In this document: positions 1-10,143 of the stretch, piece after piece
Layout: every line of letters begins with the position of its first letter
Numbering within the stretch: position 1 is the first letter of the stretch
NCBI RefSeq assembly: GCF_932276165.1
Contig: NC_063988.1
Span: forward strand, 6,944,001-7,008,000
Length of the DNA: 64,000 bases
Source: Plutella xylostella
Lineage: Eukaryota; Arthropoda; Insecta; Lepidoptera; Plutellidae
Direction: 5' to 3'
Program-made: the position numbers and the translations under genes
The notes under the pieces: model-generated
Database searches by the model: none
What the model saw: the letters and a program-made list of their open reading frames with translations, nothing else
What the model was told of the DNA's origin: nothing

Positions 1-494
1 TCAACTGGTTGTTTAAACAGTTGGGTACAGCTGGAAAAAGCGCCGTGGGGCTTAAAAGGAAAAATCTTAGTGAACCATAAAAGTAATTTCACGAAATTCG
101 AATACAATTGAAGTAAATTACATCTCATTTCCATCTGGTTCAGTGGCTGGTACATTTTCTACAAAGAATGTTTTCATTTAATTTCGACGTCGAGTTGTGG
201 AATGGGGTTCTTGGTCTTCTCTAGGTTGTTTCATGTCTAGCATTTTAGCTCAGATATTACTTATGTCAAATTGTTAGTTTAAAATTGTGTACAATGTAGG
301 TACATTTTGTAAGTGTAATTTTCAGAGAGGTGGTAATTTTCAAGTCGCAGCCTTTTTGATGAACATTTTGCTCTCACGAAGTCGTTTGATGAAAAGGATT
401 GGAATAAAATTAAGATGTTTGGCACATTTTCAGCAGTCACATCAGAGTTATCCGCGGTACTATTTAAATACATTAAATATAACCGTCAAGCGTG
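1..494. other. No recognisable gene
   Basis: AT-rich sequence with short overlapping open frames on both strands of about 60-70 codons. None shows a domain motif, splice signal or repeat family that I recognise. Confidence 0.5.
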
Positions 495-562
495 TAGTTG
501 TAGCTTAACCTCAGTGATTAGTTACGATCACTGAAGCCAGCTCGACTACGGACGCTTCGAAA
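495..562 (-). repeat. 5S-rRNA-derived SINE, head fragment
   Basis: Read on the minus strand, this matches the first ~70 bases of the complete SINE at 30775-31176: the shared run includes 'gcgtccgtagtcgag', then 'cttcagtgatcgtaact', then 'atcactgaggtt'. The last part resembles the internal promoter region of 5S rRNA ('gatcaccgaagttaagcaa'). Only the head is present; the body and the GATGAT tail are missing, so this is a truncated or decayed insertion. Confidence 0.6.
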
Positions 563-1986
563 CTACTAAAACTAACACTATGTAATTACCTACTAGGTAA
601 TCCGGACCCAAAATCTCATAAGTAGAAACGATGATTCGATTACACTAAGATTCTTGTCAGCAGTCGAAGTGATCCGACGAGATTGTATCTTTTCTCATCG
701 TGTTTAAAGACAATTCCTTCCTACTGTCCACTTAAATTGGGTATTTCACTCTCAAGTCTCGAAAAGTTCTGACACAAACTTACCCCAGTTCTTTATATTA
801 ATTTAATATTTGAACACTATAACAGTTTTGGTGAGTAATATTCAGATGCGCTGTTAAATGTTGAAGACAGCGTCATTAAACTAGCCTTTTCCGTTTAGGT
901 GTAATTTGGTGCTACAGTCACTGGAAATTTTTCATTGCTCGCGCGTGTATTAGTAGGCTCATATGTTCCGATCATGTTAGATGTGTAAGTATAATCGTAC
1001 CACCTCACTGATAGCTGATACCTAACAAAATCCGTTGACATGTGCATTTAATTAATGCCCAGTAATTATCATTGGTTTCCCACGTCTGGGCCTCGGTTGG
1101 TAGACTAATATGGAGGTTTACACCTGAGAAAAACAACTATGCTCCCTGTAAGGTAAGCGTTAAGCAAGCATTTAGTATGGAAAATAGTGCGCTTACAAAT
1201 TATTCGCACAGTTTGAGCTTGTAACAGCAATCTTCAAAGGCTGGCTTTGAATAATTTGAATATGTTTTATTTTATCATAGTACGGTTAATTTAAAGCTTA
1301 TAAATCCTCTATATATATATCTTATGTATTGTATATTAGTATTACGTCTTATGTATTGTATTACCAACAATTAATAAACGTACAATTGATAATTTTTAAT
1401 TCAACAAGGTTTCAGTTTCATACATAAATATTATTCTAATTCTATGCGTTCTTTTGTTTATATTTACATACTTAGTTTAATAATTTAGTTAGTTACTAGT
1501 GCTTATTTAATTTTATCTAGTTATAAGTTTTGTGTTAAATTGTATTAGTTATATATTCATAATCTTATTAAATAAATATTTTTAGGTAAAGTGTACATAA
1601 TAATATAGGTACGAAATAAAAAAAATGATACTCAAAAATTGATAATTTATGTTTTTATGTGATTGTTGTAGGTATTTTTAAAATTACACTTTGTTTATTG
1701 ATAAAAGTTATGCACATTCTCGATTGGACGAGGAATGTGGAGAGTCAACAAAGTAGGTACTGCGAATCGTCTTAAGAAGTTTTCCCGTGGGGATTCCGGG
1801 ATGCGAATTATCTATGTGTTAGTTTTCAACTTCCTTCACGAGTAAATTTTGTATGAAAGAGTAACAAACGTCGATACTTACAAACTTTTGCGTTCATAAC
1901 ATAAATTTACAAATTATATTGATATTATGATTGCTTAGCTTACCAATCGCATCGATTTTCTGACTACAGAGCTTTTCCACTGTGAG
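563..1986. other. No recognisable gene; AT-rich spacer
   Basis: Mostly AT-rich, with a TATA/TGTATT-rich patch at about 1305-1370. A short stretch at 1765-1815 ('gaagttttcccgtgggga', 'ttccggga') resembles the body of the retroposon family seen intact at 26748 and 41845, so it may be a decayed fragment. Confidence 0.4.
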
Positions 1987-2744
1987 TAGGGTTGCCAACC
2001 GTACTAAATTATATAGTATTGTACTATATTTTGGCTCTTCGTACTATATACTGTTGAGCTAAAATATAGTACGCAAAAATACTATATTTCAGTAGGTACA
2101 CTTTTCACAGTAATAAAACGATGCGCGAGGTCATTTTCCAAACAATTCAACTATTATGAATTCAAAATTCGCGCTCAAAACCTGCGAGACGGGGCGCGTG
2201 GCGCGGCGCAAGATGCAGGCGGGCGGGCTGTACATGTATCCGAACGTGAAGCGTCAAACGTCAAAGTCAAACTGACAATGTCAAAGTTCTTCCTTTTTTG
2301 AAAAAGTTGTGAAAAATGGCAACATATTTTTAAAAAATCTGAGAATAATTTAAAAAATATTTATAAATTAATAGCCTTCTTACTTTCTATTCCCGCCTCT
2401 TCGGCGTTTACAGAAAGAATTTTATCTATTATGAACATCAAGTGGCGGGAAGAAAGGAATCGAGCGAAGCTCGAACTAATAAAAAATGAGCTCTTTGTTT
2501 TTATAAACTTAAACATAGAGTGCGAAAAAGCATTTAATACGTTTAAATTAGATAAAAAAACTTTTAAAAGATGCAAAAAGTGCGAAAAAGTACAATTTTT
2601 ACAAAAATAAAAATAACTGAGTAACAAATTAGTGTTTTATTCGATTTTCAAAAAATGTACTGTATTTTTCTTTAGTGTCCTATATTTTTTTAAAACTTAT
2701 TTTGAAATATACTATAATTTGGTGAAAAAATGTTGGCAACCCTA
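1987..2744 (+). mobile_element. hAT-type DNA transposon, internally deleted
   Basis: The ends are terminal inverted repeats TAGGGTTGCCAAC (1987-1999) and GTTGGCAACCCTA (2732-2744). They are flanked by a perfect 8-bp target duplication ACTGTGAG (1979-1986 and 2745-2752), the duplication length of the hAT superfamily. The element is 758 bp, far shorter than an autonomous hAT (usually 2.5-5 kb), and keeps only the 3' end of a transposase frame (2371-2610). Just inside each end are AT-rich subterminal stretches repeating 'actatat'. Near 2245-2290 'gtcaaa' motifs recur, possibly a remnant of the element's promoter. It could move only if a transposase is supplied in trans. Confidence 0.9.
2371..2610 (+). 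pseudogene. hAT transposase, C-terminal fragment
   Basis: The frame reads LLSIPASSAFTERIFSIMNI, then KWREERNRAKLELIKNELFV, and ends at a TAA. This is the conserved C-terminal dimerisation region of hAT transposases and related ZBED proteins (small-residue patch, 'ERxFS', then a basic stretch and a helix). The frame stays open somewhat upstream but there is no convincing start. The BED zinc finger and the RNase-H-like catalytic core are absent, so no active transposase can be made. It sits in the sense orientation inside the inverted repeats, as expected for a deletion derivative. Confidence 0.8.
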
Positions 2745-3060
2745 ACTGTGAGTGCGGATCCCCAAAGGAAGTTCAAATGTAAACAGGCATTCCTGTGCAC
2801 TAGCTAAAAACAAGCATTTAGTTCTAGGTTTAATAGTCGACTGCGATCACAGCGGGTGCTCGCACATACGATACGTGACTAACTTTAATAATCTATCTTT
2901 GAATATAGGGTCTTATTTGGATTTTTATCTCTCATAGAAAGTGTGTATGAGTCGAAGTCTCAAGAGTCGAAAAAGGTAGGTTAAGTTAGGGACACTTGAT
3001 CAGACTATAGTAAGTGTAGTTATAACCATAGCCATGGGTTTCCATCAATTATCTCCCTTA

Positions 3061-3208
3061 GTGCCAATTTCTCCTTAGTCGGTTAGAGCATAACCAGGGA
3101 GTAGTGGTTGACTTTTGACACATCTGTCATGAATTTTATATGGAGATGACATTTAATTTATAAATCAATCCCTGTCGGTTAGATAACCGACTATAGAGAA
3201 ATTGGTAC
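3061..3208. mobile_element. Short MITE with TTA duplication
   Basis: The left arm begins GTGCCAATTTCTCCTTAGTC and the right arm ends with the near-complement (gactatagagaaattggtac). TTA lies directly outside each end (3058-3060 and 3209-3211), as in PIF/Harbinger-type insertions (TWA). It is 148 bp, with no coding capacity. Confidence 0.6.
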
Positions 3209-3393
3209 TTAAGGCGGTAGGAAAGTGGTTATCAGAGCGCCGCGATGGTTTTTTCTATGAATTATTTTCCCGCGCTTATCAGCGCTGCGGTTCGTCAAAT
3301 GTATGAAATTTACAGATTGGATACAGCTTTCTCTGTGTTCGCCTGTACTCAGCAAACCTGCAGATCGGCATCTCCAAAGGACGCTAAAACATC

Positions 3394-3621
3394 CCATTGC
3401 AATTTTTAGTAAGTCGTCAGTGCACACGTGCGGTGCAGTCGGTGTCACAGGGCAGAATGAGCTGATCATTCGCTCCTGCGATGACCGAACCACTGACTCA
3501 CTTCGTTCACTCACTGAACTCGTTCTTTCGTTCGATACTTCACAGCGCTCCCTGCGAGTAATGCCACAGAGACGAACTAGATGGCGCTAGTAGTCATAAA
3601 ATAACAACTCAATACGCCACA
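3394..3621 (-). repeat. LTR (3' copy)
   Basis: Matches 6219-6446 along its whole length with no difference seen. On the minus strand it starts TGTGGCGTATTGAG and ends near ATTGCA. The sequence just before it in the element's direction ('caggatggtcg') is only weakly purine-rich, so the polypurine tract is not certain. Confidence 0.8.
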
Positions 3622-3719
3622 CGACCATCCTGACAGACAGCGCGTTCTCGCGCGTCTTTTATTCTCATTGTGAATCGCACAAGGTGCGACGGGAGTTCCA
3701 TCAACAACACGCACGCACG

Positions 3720-4303
3720 GTTTCCAGAATGTACTGAGTCACACAAAGCGCCGAGCTTTCAATGGACAAATTAACATTAAGCGCGTAGCTTTCAACGTGA
3801 CCGAACTAACTACAGGAAACACGTAGTTCCAACTTACAACAATGAAGCCACATGATGCACGGAGCTTCCATTACACTACAATGAAGCTACACGAAGCGCG
3901 AAGCTTCCAATGTACATCAACGGAGCTACACGAAGCGCGAAGCTTCCAATGTACATCAACGGAGCTACACGAAGCGCGAAGCTTCCAATGTACATCAACG
4001 GAGCTACACGAAGCGCGAAGCTTCCAATGTACATCAACGGAGCTACACGAAGCGCGAAGCTTCCAATGTACATCAACGGAGCTACACGAAGCGCGAAGCT
4101 TCCAATGTACATCAACGGAGCTACACGAAGCGCGAAGCTTCCAATGTACATCAACGGAGCTACACGAAGCGCGAAGCTTCCAATGTACATCAACGGAGCT
4201 ACACGAAGCGCGAAGCTTCCAATGTACATCAACGGAGCTACACGAAGCGCGAAGCTTCCAATGTACATCAACGGAGCTACACGAAGCGCGAAGCTTCCAA
4301 TGT
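3720..4303. repeat. 39-bp minisatellite inside the LTR element
   Basis: From about 3882 to 4303 a 39-bp unit containing 'acacgaagcgcgaagcttcc' recurs; that core begins at exact 39-bp spacing, with 11 copies of 'agcttccaatgtac' from 3900 to 4290. The right-hand units are identical. Going left from 3890 to about 3720 the same pattern continues in increasingly diverged units (gcgccgagctttcaatg, gcgcgtagctttcaacg). Because 39 is a multiple of three, the array stays open in several frames on both strands. The resulting 145-172-codon frames are a consequence of the repeat, not evidence of a protein. Confidence 0.9.
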
Positions 4304-4701
4304 ACGGTAGCAAAAGGTGTGGAGTTTCCAGGGAGTTTCAGGACGCTCAGCATAGGATAACTAGGTTTACCAACGAAAATTATTTTTATTCTTAATTAGT
4401 ACAAAGAGTTACAACTTTAGAGGATAACAAAGGTGGCTTTTCATTTTTTTTTAATCATTAAATTGAATTAATCAGTACAGTATAGAATCAGCTTACACAC
4501 TAAAAAAAAAACTATCAGATTCGTATCAGAACTGGTATGATTTGTTTATGATCAGATTAGCAAACAATTTATGCATCGATTCAAATAAACTCTCATAAAA
4601 AAAAACAATAAATTTAAAGATGTTAATCACAGCTCAAAGAAATGTCTCCAGACACCGTATTCCCAGTTGCATCATCAGAATCTATTCACACGACAAATCT
4701 G

Positions 4702-5055
4702 CTAAGCCAGAAGGGAATCTACGTATAATTTTTCATGATAAACATACTGAACACGTCCTCCGGATATAGGCTCCACCTTGTACCTTTCATTGTCACAAAC
4801 CTCGATAATTTTACACGGATTAGAGAACTTCTCACCCAATTTAGTGTTTACTCTGGGGTTCTTTTCGACCAATACAATATCGCCGACATTGAACAGACGC
4901 ACCCTCGCCTTGCCCTTGTCAAATCGGATTTTGTCAAGGCATGCTTGCTCGTCCATCCTGATCTTAGCCTGCGCTCTAACATCAAGAAGATCAAGTTTCT
5001 CATACTCGTGAACTAAAGCATTGATACGAGGTGGACTTTTGACTACGAACACACA
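4702..5055 (-). pseudogene. Ty3-type pol, integrase C-terminal tail
   Basis: The frame includes RVRLFNVGDIVLVE, then KLGEKFSNPCKIIEV and RYKVEPISGGR. This is the small beta-rich domain downstream of the integrase core in Ty3-type polyproteins ('GDxVLV', then 'K...F.GP..I'). It is in the same frame as gag and separated from it by a single TAA (5058-5056). It has no upstream pol domains; the large deletion lies at or near this junction. The first in-frame start is a GTG, so independent translation is unlikely. Confidence 0.75.
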
Positions 5056-6222
5056 TTACCTAACAGACTTTGTTGTTTGTTTGTTTTTAGCATCCCTTTG
5101 TTTGGTGAAACATACATTTTCTGTGTGGCCTACTTTATTGCAATAGCTACATTGAATATTTTTCTCAGGACAAGGCTTAGTATCTGGTCTAGAAGAGGCC
5201 TCTCCGTTAGTGGAGCGCTCTCCGGAGTGGATATGCGCCTGGGCCTCAGATTTACAATTACGTTTGTAATGTCCGACTCTACCACAATTATGACACACAA
5301 CGTTACTACGTTCATCGGAATCTGCCCTACGTATTTTCTGTTCACTTGGTACAGAGTTGGAAGTGCTGGTACGCTTTAGGTTTCTAATTTTACAGTAAGT
5401 ACCAAGGTGTCTATCCAGAGCCACAAAATCCGTAGGCGTATTTTTCAACAAATCGGAACGTACCTGGTTATCGACAATACCTGAGATGACGACCTCTATC
5501 TTATTCGCCTCGCTCCAGCCCGGTTCCAGCCGGTCGATCATCGCCAGCTTGCTTGTTGAATACTCCACGTAGGTCGCAGCCTTGTCGCTCGTATACTGCA
5601 CCATGTCCCGGAACAGGTCGTGGAATCTCTTCGTAGTAGCGAACTGGCGCGTGAGTCGTTCTTTAGCTTCGACCCAGGTCTTGCACAAAGGATACGACTT
5701 CGAAGCCCACTTGCGAGCACGCCCGCGTAAGTGCGTAAACGCGGCGTTCCTCGTTTCGTAGTCGGTCCACTCGTTCTGTGTTCGATGGTGATCTATTTCT
5801 TCACACCACTGAGCCGCCGTGAATTCACAGTCATCAGGATCGAAAGAAGGTATGTAAACATCACTCGGTTTCATTTTCTTCAAAACCGTCTTCGGTGTCG
5901 TACTGCTGGTTTCATTAGCACGAAATCCTTCCGCCATGGCACGAAGAAACGATGCCCACATAGCCGAAGGAGGATTGGCTTGGTTATTTTCTATAGTGGG
6001 CATGGTATTTCCGTTCTCGTGGCACGTGGTTTGATTTTCAATATTGCAAGTAGTTTGGAAATTTTCTTCAGGCATATCAGGCGCTGGATCGTTGAAATAT
6101 GCCTCGCTGGTGGTAGCCGAAGGATGGTAGGGTACGCTGGAGGCGCGTTGTTCCGATCCCACCGCTGCTGTCGCGGATGGAAACGGATTTAACCCGGCGA
6201 CTGGATCTTCGTCATCCGCCAT
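5056..6222 (-). CDS. gag: Gag polyprotein of LTR retrotransposon
   Basis: A 388-residue frame from ATG at 6222-6220 (MADDEDPVAG). An acidic, proline-rich N-terminus leads into a Ty3-type capsid region (SDVYIPSFDPDDCEF, then AAFTHLRGRARKWA and WVEAKERLTRQF). The C-terminus has two CCHC zinc knuckles, CHNCGRVGHYKRNC and CSYCNKVGHTENVC, both CX2CX4HX4C. Gag assembles cytoplasmic particles around element RNA; the knuckles bind RNA. I start at 6222 because upstream sequence is LTR, although the frame is open to an ATG at 6339 (39 extra residues). The frame is intact, which fits selection for, or very recent loss of, an otherwise pol-less element. Confidence 0.85.
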   Translation of the reverse strand: MADDEDPVAGLNPFPSATAAVGSEQRASSVPYHPSATTSEAYFNDPAPDMPEENFQTTCNIENQTTCHENGNTMPTIENNQANPPSAMWASFLRAMAEGFRANETSSTTPKTVLKKMKPSDVYIPSFDPDDCEFTAAQWCEEIDHHRTQNEWTDYETRNAAFTHLRGRARKWASKSYPLCKTWVEAKERLTRQFATTKRFHDLFRDMVQYTSDKAATYVEYSTSKLAMIDRLEPGWSEANKIEVVISGIVDNQVRSDLLKNTPTDFVALDRHLGTYCKIRNLKRTSTSNSVPSEQKIRRADSDERSNVVCHNCGRVGHYKRNCKSEAQAHIHSGERSTNGEASSRPDTKPCPEKNIQCSYCNKVGHTENVCFTKQRDAKNKQTTKSVR

Positions 6223-6446
6223 TGCAATTTTTAGTAAGTCGTCAGTGCACACGTGCGGTGCAGTCGGTGTCACAGGGCAGAATGAGCTGATCATTCGCTC
6301 CTGCGATGACCGAACCACTGACTCACTTCGTTCACTCACTGAACTCGTTCTTTCGTTCGATACTTCACAGCGCTCCCTGCGAGTAATGCCACAGAGACGA
6401 ACTAGATGGCGCTAGTAGTCATAAAATAACAACTCAATACGCCACA
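6219..6446 (-). repeat. LTR (5' copy)
   Basis: Upstream repeat of the retrotransposon. The gag ATG (6222-6220) lies at its very end, leaving almost no leader between LTR and gag. The gag frame also runs back through the LTR for 39 more codons. The flank at 6447 is 'tatatata', which does not match the flank of the other copy. Confidence 0.8.
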
Positions 6447-6969
6447 TATATATAACCTACTCAGGTTAAATTTCTTTCTTCATTCTTTCTACCGCCCACG
6501 GACCAGTGGGCCGAAGAAAAAAGATCACAAATCAAATACATTTTAATTTGTTCCCAGATTATATTTACAGAAAGGGTTTGCGGGTGTTGTCCCAACTTCG
6601 CCTAGAAAAACATTTTGCGAGAAAATGAGCTTTTCTTGAACAAACTAACAATCGAAAATATTAAAAGTTTCTTATGTTCGCGAAAAGTGCCCGGAATGTT
6701 ACGGATGGGAGTTTTAATTCGTTGGGAATGTTTATTCAAACAATAGTATAATTTGTAGAATTTGTTCTATGAATTCGAGGATCTTTAGGATTTTTATATG
6801 TATAGGGAAGGACTTGAGAGGCATTGATACTCAAACTAAGTTATCCTGTGCCTTGGAATTAATATCCCCTGATAAGGTCAGTCCTTTAAACTATTTTGTA
6901 TTTTGACTGTATCCTTACTGCCAGACTAGATTATAATAAGTACCTATAAAGTCCTCTGCAGATTTAAAA
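6447..6969. other. No recognisable gene
   Basis: Flank between the LTR element and the MULE-like element. It ends with the 9-bp duplication GATTTAAAA at 6961-6969. No coding signal seen. Confidence 0.5.
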
Positions 6970-7865
6970 GGGTGCGTATTGCGACGTATAAAAACGAAAT
7001 GTATAATTTCACATTAATAACGTTCACAACATATAATGAACGTTACGTATAACAACAAAATCTATATTTTCATAAGGTATAAAATTCAATTGGTATAACG
7101 TAGGTACATTTGATATAATATCAAAATATATAATACTTACGAGGACTAATATCAATTCGTATAACATACATTACGTATATCGTTTAAAATATATACTATC
7201 ATTTAGTATAAAGTTCATAAAACATACTAAAATATAACATAATCTGTGTTTAACCTGTATTAACCCATAATCTGTGTTAACCCAACACCGTCAAACCCCC
7301 TAGCACCAAAACCTAAAGATAGGTGCGACGACGAGCAAAGCGAGGAGGAGCGTGTTAGGTGCACATGGTCGTCGAAACCAAAGCGGAGCGCAGCGAAGCG
7401 GAGCGGAGCGTCTCTCCTCTTAGCCCCAATAATAATAATGCTGTGAAAGCCCCTAGTACCAAAACCTAAAGATAGGTGCGACGACGAGCAAAGCGAGGAG
7501 GAGTGTGTTAGGTGCACATGTTCGTCGAAACCAAAGCGGAGCGTTCCCCCCACATAACGTCAATAATAATTAAAAAAACTATACGACAATCTATTATACT
7601 TTTTGAGCATTATACATTATGATAATTATATCCGTTGTAGAATATATGTTATAAACGTTATATATTATGAATATTATGCATTTTAATCGTTATATCAATT
7701 GAAATTATACTTTTTGAACGTTATTCTTTACGAAATTATGTATTTAGTAAATATGCCTTTCGTTTGTTATGCACAGTGATCGTTATACTTAATAAATTTA
7801 TATTATATGGGCGTATATCTTGTGAATGTTATACCATTCGTTTTTATACCTCGTATTACTTACCC
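6970..7865 (+). mobile_element. MULE-like non-autonomous element, copy 1
   Basis: The ends are inverted relatives of one another: left GGGTGCGTATTGCGACGTAT, right (complement) GGGTAAGTAATACGAGGTAT, both followed by AAAAACGAA. A perfect 9-bp duplication GATTTAAAA lies outside (6961-6969 and 7866-7874), the length typical of Mutator-like elements. The arms are densely packed with 'gtataa'/'ttatac' motifs every 20-25 bp. The centre is GC-rich and holds a tandem pair. No transposase. The same element, in reverse, is at 20350-21195. Confidence 0.85.
7290..7550. repeat. GC-rich tandem pair in MULE-like core
   Basis: Two ~120-150-bp units, each with 'accaaaacctaaagatag', then 'gtgcgacgacgagcaaagcg' and 'gttaggtgcacatg', separated by 'aataataataatgctgtgaa'. 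Strings of agcgg/agcgaag give a GC content quite unlike the AT-rich arms. The 97-codon minus-strand frame across it repeats itself and is not a recognisable protein. Confidence 0.75.
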
Positions 7866-7874
7866 GATTTAAAA

Positions 7875-10062
7875 TGTAAAAAATAAAAAACATAGACAAG
7901 TATAATATATGTAAGATTTCTTCTTGCATGCACGAACATAAAAGTAATATGTATAACACATTATTCGAAATGGTAACTCTTGAAATTCATGAAGGTGTCA
8001 TAAACTCATGACGTCATGCCTACTCATGATCATGACTAACTGAAGTCATTAAAGAGAGTGTTGGCTAAAATATTCATAAAATTATGAAGCATAAAGCCAA
8101 CATTAGTATCCTGTAAAGTTGCAAACTTTCATCCTTTCGGAGACATTAGGTAAACTTGGCGACTTTGAAGTGTAGTTGCCAAAGTTTCAATACATTTAAC
8201 AAATTAATACAGGATTTTCAATGATTTTCTATTAGTTAATACGTAGTAAATAGACACAGTGTACCTACACATACACGTAGGTACATCGTATTATATTTGA
8301 AAATAATTCATATTTTTTATAAGTTATTAAAAACTATTTTTTGCAGTCCATATTCTCTACCTACTCATAATGGGAAAAACATGCATTTACCCATAGAGGC
8401 CATTGATATACCTACCATAGCTAAAATACGTAGGTATCTACATAATATTATTATGCCTATGAAGCTAGTTCTTACCACTCGCTCAACTGAGCAGCTAATG
8501 AAAAGCCACCGAACTACCGGCAGGTCACATTTCAGAGGCCCAGTCCGGCTTTGCGATTATTAAATCGATCAAGGCCATTTCTTGAGCAGCCATTCCATCG
8601 ACAGTTTATACATCATTATCATCTTATGGCCTATTTTATTTGTAATGTTTTTCGGTTGTATGTTTGTATGTATGTATGTCTGTTTCTTTGTTCCCTCCTG
8701 TAGCCTAAACGACTTGATAGATATTGATGTATGAGATATCGTTAGAAGCGTATTGATTGCGCGATGGTTATAGGCTATAGGACATGACATTAAAATGTAT
8801 ATAGCGCCCTCTAGAGGCCATAAAGTGATGATCGAAAAAAAAATATTTTTCCAACCATGTAGGGTATCAAATGAAAGGGCTTGTGAAGCACATTACAAAA
8901 ATATGCATATTGTAGGTATTTAAATCACAAAACCAAAATTATTGAAATAAAAAATGTTCATAAAATAAAACCCGACTGCTGACATAAAATTTCATAAAAT
9001 AAAAACAACTAAAAAGTTACAAATAAAAAAATATAATTATAAACAAACACAAAACCCGACTGCACGCTAAAAAGATGAAAACAAGCCCCAATGTTAATGG
9101 AAAGTATCGCAGGCGGGGACCAGGAGAGGGTTCACCATGTTGTTTATAATATTTTTTTTTATTATTAGCATAATAATGATTTCTATCCGCAGCACACCTC
9201 ATCGGGCTTTCTGACACCCTATTTACCTTTATATTAAATTGAGACAAAATTGATGTGGGAATTGTGGGATTTATGTCCGGGGTGTCAGCTTCCTGCAAAC
9301 TTACGAAATTTCATTAAAATTGATTCGGTAGTTTTTAAGTAAAAGATTATAACAAACATCCCAACTTAAAAACGGTTTCTAATATACAGTCTGTGGTTTT
9401 TTGGACCCGACAAACTTAAAGGGTGGATTCTACTAGTAAATTCATCGAGAAAAAACCCAACAACACACTGTAGATATTCCTCTTCCAATATAATCTTTAT
9501 TAACATAACAATGGACTAACACGTAAATTTTTCTCACTGGGGACACTACAATATCCGGTGCTTAACGCTTCCAGGAAACTCTTGGATACAGGAGTGACAT
9601 TGTATAAATGAGGAAGGTATAAATTTGTTGATACTAACACTAATTTGTTTGTTTTCAAATTGCAAACAAGCCATTGAACGGTGTTTAGCTACAGGTTTTA
9701 AAAACACAAATAAGAAACTGGAGTAAAAAATGGGTAACATTAAATTGAATTAAAAGCTTCGAATTTCCCCGTTACCTTTGCATCTTTTAAACCGTATCCC
9801 CTAGGTATCTTAAACCGGATTTATTCCACTGAAATCACTCTTAATGGATTGCTGTAATTTAATTTAAGAGCCTATGGACACTTCCTTTGAACTTGCGACG
9901 GTAAGAAGTTAAAGTGCTTTCAACTTCGGTAAAGTATTTTTAATAATATTTTATTAGTACCTAATTGGGTTTTTCATGTTTATTATTACTACGTGTTAAT
10001 AAATTGCATACACGTCATTATTAAAAGTCGCGCTGCCATAAATTGTGTATGGATCATTATCA
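7875..10062. other. No gene; decayed repeats
   Basis: Contains a GTAT/TGTA microsatellite at about 8655-8680, a duplicated phrase 'aaaacccgactgc' (about 8968 and 9051), and a retroposon-like stretch at about 9300-9370 ('aaatttcattaaaattga', 'taacaaacatccc'). I see no domain in the short frames here. Confidence 0.4.
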
Positions 10063-10143
10063 TCAGCCCGTGATCGTCCACTGCTGGATATAGGCCTCTT
10101 CCAAGCAGAGCCATAACACTTTGTCCTCGGCCCATCTCGTAAG
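10063..10143 (-). pseudogene. RTE-type LINE reverse transcriptase, extreme C-terminus
   Basis: The minus strand reads WAEDKVLWLCLEEAYIQQWT and then ITG followed by a stop, directly before a 'gatgataatgat' tail. It parallels the end of the better-preserved copy at 36555-36892 (KAEDRVLWRSLGEAYVQQW). 5'-truncated remnant. Confidence 0.7.

Larger units (their letters stand above)
3394..6446 (-). mobile_element. Gag-only LTR retrotransposon (Ty3-like), non-autonomous
   Basis: Two direct repeats of 228 bp (3394-3621 and 6219-6446), identical by eye, bracket the element. Read on the minus strand the order is 5' repeat, gag (6222 to 5056), a stop, the tail of a Ty3-type pol (5055 to 4702), an AT-rich spacer, a 39-bp minisatellite (about 4303-3720) and the 3' repeat. 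Protease, reverse transcriptase, RNase H and the integrase core are missing, so it would depend on an autonomous relative. The repeats start TG and end CA if trimmed to 3398-3621. I found no clear target duplication or standard tRNA primer site. Identical terminal repeats suggest recent insertion. Confidence 0.85.

Noticed and set aside
3209..3514. Separate 101-codon minus-strand gene sharing its N-terminus with gag
   Set aside because: The shared 40 residues are simply the LTR; the rest reads into flanking DNA.
3842..4395. Four overlapping 145-172-codon ORFs on both strands
   Set aside because: A 39-bp unit keeps frames open in several phases at once; this is a minisatellite, not a repeat protein gene.
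7260..7553. 97-codon ORF with repeated FGFDEHVHLT-like phrases
   Set aside because: It is the translation of the GC-rich tandem pair in the MULE-like core; the same phrases appear in the other copy in several frames.
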